A stretch of 64,000 bases of DNA from Stemphylium vesicarium (Eukaryota; Ascomycota; Dothideomycetes; Pleosporales; Pleosporaceae): positions 1 to 64,000 of the forward strand of contig QXCR01000060.1 in assembly GCA_004380135.1 (NCBI GenBank), read 5' to 3'. Under the pieces are notes generated by a model, which saw only the letters and a list, made by a program, of their open reading frames with translations, was not told where the DNA came from and did no database searches. Every line of letters starts with the position of its first letter. Position 1 is the stretch's first letter. A program made the translations under genes and the position numbers. Positions 57,898 through 64,000 of this stretch are shown one piece after another.

Positions 57898-58279
57898 GTT
57901 TTATACCTAGTGCATGGAAAACTTCGAAATGGGAAGGTATTGTTCGAGTTTAGGCTTTAAGTCTACGGCGTTGGTATTTAGTGGTTGAGATGGTGGAGAT
58001 ATTCACCTCGACCAGCGCGGAGGACTTTGCCGCCTGAAAAGTTGTGGCTTGCGGCGCCAATCATGTAGCCGGGAGGCCTCCAATATTCTTAAATAAAATA
58101 AGATCTTCTATTGCTGTGATAGTGTAGCCTGGAGGCCTTCACTACATTCAAACTTCTCATCATTGGTCGGATTGGATTTTGGCCAGCTGGCTTCATCTAC
58201 CCAACATGTCCACTCCCACCATGCTGATTACCCAGCCTGAAGGGATTCACGGTACTCAAGTGAGGTCAAACCCCACCAC
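57898..58279. other. Intergenic region with a short direct repeat
   Basis: It contains two 19-bp near-copies of TGTAGCC(G/T)GGAGGCCT(C/T)CA at 58064-58082 and 58123-58141, separated by an AT-rich 40-bp stretch. No gene was seen. Confidence 0.5.
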
Positions 58280-59011
58280 TCAGTGCAAAAACTCATACTC
58301 GTCTCTCGTCCTCGCTTCCTCGGCGGCACGCCGCCCCGCCTCCGCCGCTTCCTCCAGTTGCGCGGGTAAATGACGAATTTTCCTCTTCTCATCCTTCTCA
58401 GCCTTTTCTTCTAATCTTCTCTTCTTCTGAGCCTCTTTTTCCCCATTTTCTAGTTTGCCTGCCATGTTCATCACTTCCCAGGGTCCCATGTACCCTTCTT
58501 CTCACGCGACATCGTCTCTAGCTATCCGTCTCTCCAACTTTCTGTTCACGTTCTCCAGCATCTCTCCTCTCGCGTTCTTGAAATCGAGAACTTGCTTAGC
58601 GTCGCTGGTAAAAGAAGATTTTTGTACAGTTTCCTCGATCCACTGCTGAAGGTCGAGGAGGACATGGCTGCTTAGACTTAGCACGTCGACGCATGTGACT
58701 GGATGTACTAGCCACCAATGTCCTGTAGGGAACGCGCTATCTTGATTGACAGCTAAGGCGGGGATGATTTGAATCTCCTCGTAGTAGGCGTGGGTTTGCG
58801 CGAGGCCTAAGTCTGAGAGAGGCACTACTGTGATGCACGTCCGCGTAGGGAGATATTGTGTTGGTGGTGGAGGGACCTTTGAATGGGCCCACGGGGGATG
58901 GTGTTGAAGAAGGTTGGATGCCGCATCTACGCGGTTCATCCCGTAGGACCCAGAAGGACGATGGGAGAAGAGACCTGTGATCTTGTCGAGTGCGCCATCG
59001 ACGAAAGACAT
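58280..59011 (-). pseudogene. Hypothetical gene with one in-frame TGA
   Basis: From the ATG at 59011 (MSFVDGALDKITGLFSHRP) the frame stays open to 58280, apart from one TGA at 58502-58504. Upstream of it are YLPTRTCITVVPLSDLGLAQ, then FPTGHWWLVHPVTCVDVLS and a helical end (ARGEMLENVNRKLERRIARDD). Downstream it continues as EEGYMGPWEVMNMAGKLENG and a charged coiled-coil tail ending YEFLH. The two parts read as one 243-residue protein. The simplest reading is CGA (Arg) to TGA. No in-frame intron removes the stop. An alternative ATG lies upstream at 59092. No family was recognised. Confidence 0.5.
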
Positions 59012-59450
59012 ATTCGAATAGGAAGGGGTCGGCGAAGGCGAGAGGACAAATAGAAGTTGTACTGGATCGCGCAGGGTGTGGAGATAAAACACCTCTTGAG
59101 CGTGGTTGAGTGCCCCTCAAAGGCTGAGGCTCATGAAAGGCTGTGGTGGCTGGATTTCTTGAAGGACTACACACCTTGCAAGTCCTACGAAGCAGTGACT
59201 GTACGCCTGTGATGTAAGCTGTGCGTCACTCATGAACTAAATTACCATTTGAAGCAACGAGAGTGAATATGCTAATACATCACGGAGCAGCGGACTAAGG
59301 GGAATATCATCGCATTATCGACTAGTAACAAACTAGAACCTTGGTACTCGAAATATCGCCTGAGTAAATCAACCAAAACCTCCCCTTACCATTATCCACT
59401 TACGAGCCAAATACGGTCCCTACGCTTTGATGGCTCTTCATACATACATC
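59012..59450. other. Intergenic region
   Basis: Promoter side of the TGA-containing gene and 3' flank of the next one. Nothing else recognised. Confidence 0.4.
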
Positions 59451-61085
59451 TCAAACGTCGCGCCAAGAGCCGGGTCGAGGTCGGGGCGAGTCCTCCTGGC
59501 TGTCCTCGGCATAAGCTTGGTAGCGAGGCATTGCCGAGCCCTTCGAGTCTTCAGATGTTCCAGTACTTGAAGCTGTAGCCGTTTGTGGTGTGTGCTTACA
59601 TGATGGAACTCGAGTGGTGTTGTCCGAACGCATCTGATGATAAGTGGAGGCGAATGGGTTGACCGTGGTCGTAGGAGGTTGTGCGCGCTGCTCGTGATGG
59701 CCATGGGAGATACGAGGAGACGAGGCACTTCCTCGAGCGGTGGGAATTCCGTCAGTTCGCTCTAGGGGCCTATAAACTGTTGGAACCCGCTCATGGGCAG
59801 GTCCGTAATAGGCATCTGGGTGCTTCGACTCTGATTCCGTGATCATTGGCATTCGCTGCTCTGCGTCTCTCTGCATACGAGCTTCTCGCGCAACATCATC
59901 CGAATTGCCGAATTCACGCTCAAATAGAGAGACATAAGTTTTAAACAATTCTTCGTGTTGTGCTCTTGCCTCTATCTGGTCAAGCTGTTTGGCCGTGTAC
60001 CTGGGCCTGGAAGGAGACGGAGGCGCCACCAGACTGGCGTGCTTATGGGCAGGGCCACACTTTACATCTACCAAACCAGCTTGGCCCGACTGCGAGCGAC
60101 CCTTAGTTGGCCGATGAGGGCTTTCTTGGGCCTTGCGCGAATGTTCGAACGGGTTATTGTTCTGTTGGCGAGCGTCGCTTTCTTGAGTCAGAGTGGACGA
60201 AGAAACGCAACCACAATCTTTGCAAGAATTTGGCTTGTGAGCTGTGGGATATCCAGAGTCCCGCTTCTTGTGTTCAGGGGGTTCGTTCACCGGATGCGGC
60301 ACGTCATGTTTATCATGGCGCTTCGGATAGGGCTGCGGCTTGACAGTAGGATGCAGTCGGTCTGCAGGGCCTACCGGCTCCCAGTCTCCACTCGGAAGGC
60401 TGGAGATTTTAGCAATGCCTTCCTCGAGAAGTCGCAGCTCATGAGCCTTGAGACTATCCCTGCATGACATCCATTCGGCGTAGTCCCTAAAGAATCCTCC
60501 ATGAATGGCGAAACACACCGTGTATCCATTGCAAGTCCATTCGAAGGCACATTGACCATTCTTTTCCCAGCAGATCAGCCGAACATCGTTTTCCATGAAG
60601 AGCGCCGGACGATTGACGTTCCTCCTCTTGGGCGACTGGGGGTTGTCAGACTCCCATACCTTGAACGCATACTTGGCAACCACTTCGGACCCACGTTCAA
60701 AGTGGACAACATCCCAGTTCCAGAAGAAGCTGGTTATATTGTTGAACTCATCGAACTCTGGGAATCCGTAGCCTGCATTCCAAGCATCGCATTCTATTGA
60801 CGTAAGATTGCGAGTCGCGATAAGTCTGTCCTCAATCATTCGCATGACACAACGAACGTTGTCCACGCCCAGATGACCCATGGTCTTCATGACGTCGTCA
60901 AGTATTTCTGGAAGGTACCCGTGGAAAGCGTAAAGGTCGGGCTCGCTTAACATGGGGAGTGAGTCCACCTCGACCGGGACCGAGAAGTACATGTCGCCGC
61001 CTCCTGGCAACTTCAAAGTGTATGTGCTCGGACGCGATAAAAACTCGCGGCAGCGCTCATAGTTTGGGCGCACGAGGAAAGGCAT
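59451..61085 (-). CDS. Hypothetical 544-aa protein
   Basis: A single exon. The N-terminal 230 residues look globular, with PNYERCREFLSRPSTYTLKL, VRCVMRMIEDRLIATRNL, FFWNWDVVHFERGSEVVAKY and CFAIHGGFFRDYAEWMSCRD. The rest is disordered, His-, Pro- and Ser-rich, with one CKDCGC motif and a short helix (KQLDQIEARAQHEELFKTYVS). No signal peptide or membrane segment. I recognise no family; it may be an orphan of this fungal lineage. It lies in the accessory right part between the TGA-containing gene and the HET gene. Confidence 0.7.
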   Translation of the reverse strand: MPFLVRPNYERCREFLSRPSTYTLKLPGGGDMYFSVPVEVDSLPMLSEPDLYAFHGYLPEILDDVMKTMGHLGVDNVRCVMRMIEDRLIATRNLTSIECDAWNAGYGFPEFDEFNNITSFFWNWDVVHFERGSEVVAKYAFKVWESDNPQSPKRRNVNRPALFMENDVRLICWEKNGQCAFEWTCNGYTVCFAIHGGFFRDYAEWMSCRDSLKAHELRLLEEGIAKISSLPSGDWEPVGPADRLHPTVKPQPYPKRHDKHDVPHPVNEPPEHKKRDSGYPTAHKPNSCKDCGCVSSSTLTQESDARQQNNNPFEHSRKAQESPHRPTKGRSQSGQAGLVDVKCGPAHKHASLVAPPSPSRPRYTAKQLDQIEARAQHEELFKTYVSLFEREFGNSDDVAREARMQRDAEQRMPMITESESKHPDAYYGPAHERVPTVYRPLERTDGIPTARGSASSPRISHGHHEQRAQPPTTTVNPFASTYHQMRSDNTTRVPSCKHTPQTATASSTGTSEDSKGSAMPRYQAYAEDSQEDSPRPRPGSWRDV

Positions 61086-61984
61086 AGTGTGGTAGGGTTG
61101 ACTGAAGTTTTTGAAAGGATATCTAGATTGGATTGTATCTAGTAATTGAGGAATCGATGGCAGGGAAATGATGGATATGTAGGAAAGGAGAGAGAGCGTG
61201 CTTATGTACTCGACAAAATGGCTGTCTTTTGCATTTCCTAGCCGTTGGTATACTTCAATGTTGAAAGTTTTGAGTGCGCCGTCAAGTGCATCAGTGTGCT
61301 ATGACAGAGACCTGACATGAAAGTAATGGAGCCGGATCTAGCCAGGTACGAACCGCTGAACCAGCATATTGAAGACGCCCCATCGCAAATGCTTTTTCTG
61401 TGACGCCCGGACTCGAGTGTGATCTTGCGGACGAGTCAAGCGCATTGCATTGTTTGAAGTGGTGACGGGAAAGCAATGGAGCGGGAAGTCTAGTGGTAGG
61501 GTCAGTGACACTAGCTGCGGACCGAGGTTCGCAATCATGACGCGTCGCTTGAGCTTACCACAATCAGCCAACTTCTTCACACCCACGATGCCTTCCCGTA
61601 GCCTCAACGAAAACAAGCATCCACTTAGAGTCCACGTGTGCACTTAAAATATGCGCTGTCACTGCGCTTGTTGTTCCTTCCTTGATACAAATGATCGACG
61701 AATGCTAAGCTGTGGCGCTCTCCACCTGAGTTCACGTGTCCAGACCGCCTCATGCGCCGATCCTCAGGTGAAGATTTCCTATTCATTGATATCTAGTACG
61801 CGTAGTTTTCACAAAGTTAGTCGATTCAGAGATATGCGAAGTGTTTGTGGGACGAACGCAACGGTACTTCCTCACTCCTCGGCACGGCTACAATTCCGTT
61901 CTGCTTGTATATTTTATGAACTGTATTCTGCAGGTATGTGGAAAGAAGAGAAAAGATCTAAACGAAGCCTATGAATTAACACTG
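61086..61984. other. Intergenic region
   Basis: The upstream side of the 544-aa gene and 3' flank of the HET gene. Short ORFs only. Confidence 0.4.
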
Positions 61985-63964
61985 CTAGATGAGATCGATG
62001 AATTCCCATCTTCCGTTTTCTGCTGCCTCTCCATCCATGATCCCTTCTACATACGCTTCAGTAACGAGTTGATATTTTCCATCAGCACACTTCCGAAGAA
62101 TGAAAGGAACTTGCGCTCCCCCAATCAAAGCGACGACGTCGCCTTTCTTCAGATCAATAGAACCGACTCCCAAGTGGCCTTTTGTAGTAACGAAAGGAGA
62201 TCTTCTAGAACAAGTCCTGTTGAGATCTTCACTGAATACAGATGTGTCACTGCAGTGACCTTTGAGTGATCGCTTCACTTCATCGCTTCTTAAGAACTTC
62301 AGAAGTTGAAGATTGTTACCTTTTGGAAGACCTATATGGATTCCCGTTTTCAAAAACAACACAGCATCAAGGAAGCGATCAACTTTTTGTCGAGGGCTCT
62401 CAACTGGTCCAACCCCAGTACCTGCGTGCGAGACTCTAACCACGGTTTTAAAACGCTCCTTGAAGCCAGAATATACATCTTCTGAAATGTAGGAGAGGCG
62501 GAGAATTTCAGTAAGCCATTGTACTGGCCAAGCGCTTTCGGTGGTTCTGAGTACCCTGTGAAGCTGTCCCGATTCGAGAATTTCGTCGCAGATATTGGCC
62601 ATTATGGAGATCGTTCCAAGGCCATGTTTTCCAAATGGAGCGTCAACCAAGCATTCGATCTTTCCTCCACAAGCATTGAATTGTGGGCAGAGGGTGACAT
62701 GATCGGGACGAACGTCCTGTAATGTGTCTAGTCTAGGAACCGACCAATCTGGTACCCATGAGGGCAAACTGCTTGATCTTCCACTTGCGCGACACGTTGA
62801 CAACAGCGAAGCATGCCCCTGCTGCAACAATGCAGCCATCGTCTTCGTATAGACCTCTTCCTCAGGTTTGTTGTAGTCTGGTGAAACCCCCAAATCTCTC
62901 AGTTGCCTTTTGTCCTTCGCCAGGCCAAGGAGGGCAAAAATCTTATCTCGCTTATCGGTCGATTCCAGGTGTTGATAGCCCTCGCTTTTGAGTTTATGTA
63001 TACTCTCGACAGTCGTTGCCCGAAGCAGAGCTACTAACGGGTGTCTCCTTATCCGATAAATTTGCGACATCGATAGCATAACCTGCACTCTGTGAAAGGC
63101 CATATTCACTAGCCCTGTCTGATACGGTGACAATGGCTGACGATACTCCATTTGTAGCGTGACACATAGAGCATAATATGCGTTGTAGGCAGCTCGAAAT
63201 CTCTCACGGGAAATCCGCCTTGTCCCACAGACGAGATGAGCTCGTTTTGGAAGTGTGATCTCCTGCAATACCCAAACTCGCCCCCACCATGCTCGTTGAT
63301 AAAGGTGTTTGAGATTATCAGGTTCAAGCAGTCGCTTTTGAGACTTGAAGCCACTGATAGAATGCAAAAGGCGTTCCAGTGCCGGTGTCGATGCTGGAAG
63401 CGATTTACCGTCGAAGAAGAGCTCGTCACAGTGACCGACACGTAGCGGATTAACTATCATCGCCTTCCACACATGCATGCAACACCAGGGGCCGTCGTGA
63501 AGACCGCAGGCTTCGGCCTTTTCTCCCAATACGTTCAGGTGGTCGATGACTTTGTCGCTGTTGTTCGCTGATTTCCCTAGCCAAGCAATGACTTCAGTGG
63601 CCTGTTCATAAACTCTGTTCATCAGCCCGACTTGCCATGCCTTCTCTGCATTGTCCTCTTGGTTGATGCATATCGCGTCTATCCATATGACAAGACTCTC
63701 TGGTTGCTCCAAACCCATCAACGCGTCGTAGAAGTTTCGAGTAACATAGAAGCGACAGTCGTCCACCAGAATAACTCTTTTATTGCTTGGATCCCCCCAC
63801 ACGTACGACAGAGCTGTGAAATCCGGATTTTCATTCAGACTGACATGGGACATCCGGCATGCGGGTATGGGTTTGCTCCGTCGACGATGTATTGGCAAAA
63901 CTTCCAACAGCCGAATTTCGCGTTTCGAAGATTCCAGCGGCTGGTATGTGAAGTTACCGTTCAT
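61985..63964 (-). CDS. HET-domain (heterokaryon incompatibility) protein
   Basis: A single exon encodes 659 aa, start ATG at 63964. The HET domain (PF06985) spans about residues 45-255 with its three hallmark blocks: FTALSYVWGDP, VIWIDAICINQEDNAEKAWQV, and RAWWGRVWVLQEITL. DKRDKIFALLGLA and DYNKPEEEVYTKTM follow, as is common in this family. The rest, to the C-terminus, is uncharacterised but ends with GDVVALIGGAQVPFILRK and YVEGIMDGEA, a closing segment seen in many HET proteins. Some HET genes trigger cell death when unlike strains fuse; most, like this one, are untested. Confidence 0.92.
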   Translation of the reverse strand: MNGNFTYQPLESSKREIRLLEVLPIHRRRSKPIPACRMSHVSLNENPDFTALSYVWGDPSNKRVILVDDCRFYVTRNFYDALMGLEQPESLVIWIDAICINQEDNAEKAWQVGLMNRVYEQATEVIAWLGKSANNSDKVIDHLNVLGEKAEACGLHDGPWCCMHVWKAMIVNPLRVGHCDELFFDGKSLPASTPALERLLHSISGFKSQKRLLEPDNLKHLYQRAWWGRVWVLQEITLPKRAHLVCGTRRISRERFRAAYNAYYALCVTLQMEYRQPLSPYQTGLVNMAFHRVQVMLSMSQIYRIRRHPLVALLRATTVESIHKLKSEGYQHLESTDKRDKIFALLGLAKDKRQLRDLGVSPDYNKPEEEVYTKTMAALLQQGHASLLSTCRASGRSSSLPSWVPDWSVPRLDTLQDVRPDHVTLCPQFNACGGKIECLVDAPFGKHGLGTISIMANICDEILESGQLHRVLRTTESAWPVQWLTEILRLSYISEDVYSGFKERFKTVVRVSHAGTGVGPVESPRQKVDRFLDAVLFLKTGIHIGLPKGNNLQLLKFLRSDEVKRSLKGHCSDTSVFSEDLNRTCSRRSPFVTTKGHLGVGSIDLKKGDVVALIGGAQVPFILRKCADGKYQLVTEAYVEGIMDGEAAENGRWEFIDLI

Positions 63965-64000
63965 CGTTGATCTGTTAGAAAAGAGGAAGGCTAGTGAATG

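Noticed and set aside
58440..58510. Intron removing the TGA at 58502
   Set aside because: A GTGAGA donor with the acceptor ATGGCAG exists but gives the wrong phase.
1..64000. CRISPR array, bacterial operon or organelle DNA
   Set aside because: Spliced genes, fungal families and lack of spaced repeats exclude these.

Overview
The window is nuclear DNA of a filamentous ascomycete. Genes carry short GT-AG introns (about 43-70 bp) with CTAAC-type branch sites. Several families are typical of Pezizomycotina: a HET-domain protein, a CipC/DUF3759 protein, a fungal rhodopsin-domain membrane protein and a Dal5-type permease. A GH7 cellulase and a secreted beta-propeller phytase point to a plant-associated or saprotrophic lifestyle. 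The overall look fits Dothideomycetes, probably Pleosporales; the species cannot be fixed from sequence alone.

Left part (1-20 kb): a rhodopsin-domain membrane protein (-), then a GH7 cellobiohydrolase gene (-) split by a complete 5.2-kb Ty1/Copia LTR retrotransposon in the same orientation. The two 171-bp LTRs are identical by eye and flanked by a 5-bp target duplication. Next come a secreted 3-phytase with EGF-like modules (+), a secreted CrtC/AttH-fold protein (+) and a Dal5-type MFS permease (-).

Middle (20-49 kb): a decayed sterol-methyltransferase-like pseudogene, then mostly housekeeping genes. These are APC8/CDC23 (-) divergent from the farnesyl diphosphate synthase gene ERG20 (+), ribokinase, a histidine-phosphatase-family protein, an ORF broken by one in-frame TGA, a low-complexity gene, a large acidic protein of unknown function, an MFS (DHA1) transporter, a SYG1/XPR1-type SPX-EXS phosphate exporter, a CipC-like protein, a thioesterase-fold protein lacking its catalytic serine, and exopolyphosphatase PPX1. 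SYG1/XPR1, PPX1 and the secreted phytase all touch phosphate metabolism, but they are not adjacent and co-regulation is not shown.

Right part (49-64 kb): one very large conserved-looking fungal protein with Sel1-like C-terminal segments, followed by an accessory zone of orphan ORFs (a 2EXR-like protein, a gene with an in-frame TGA, a 544-aa unknown) and a HET-domain protein at the edge.

The most notable signals are the very young Copia insertion in the cellulase gene, its half-tRNA(iMet)-type primer-binding site, and a single in-frame TAG between its gag and pol. Two host ORFs each have a single in-frame TGA, and one hydrolase-fold protein lacks its nucleophile. No clearly new multi-gene system was found.
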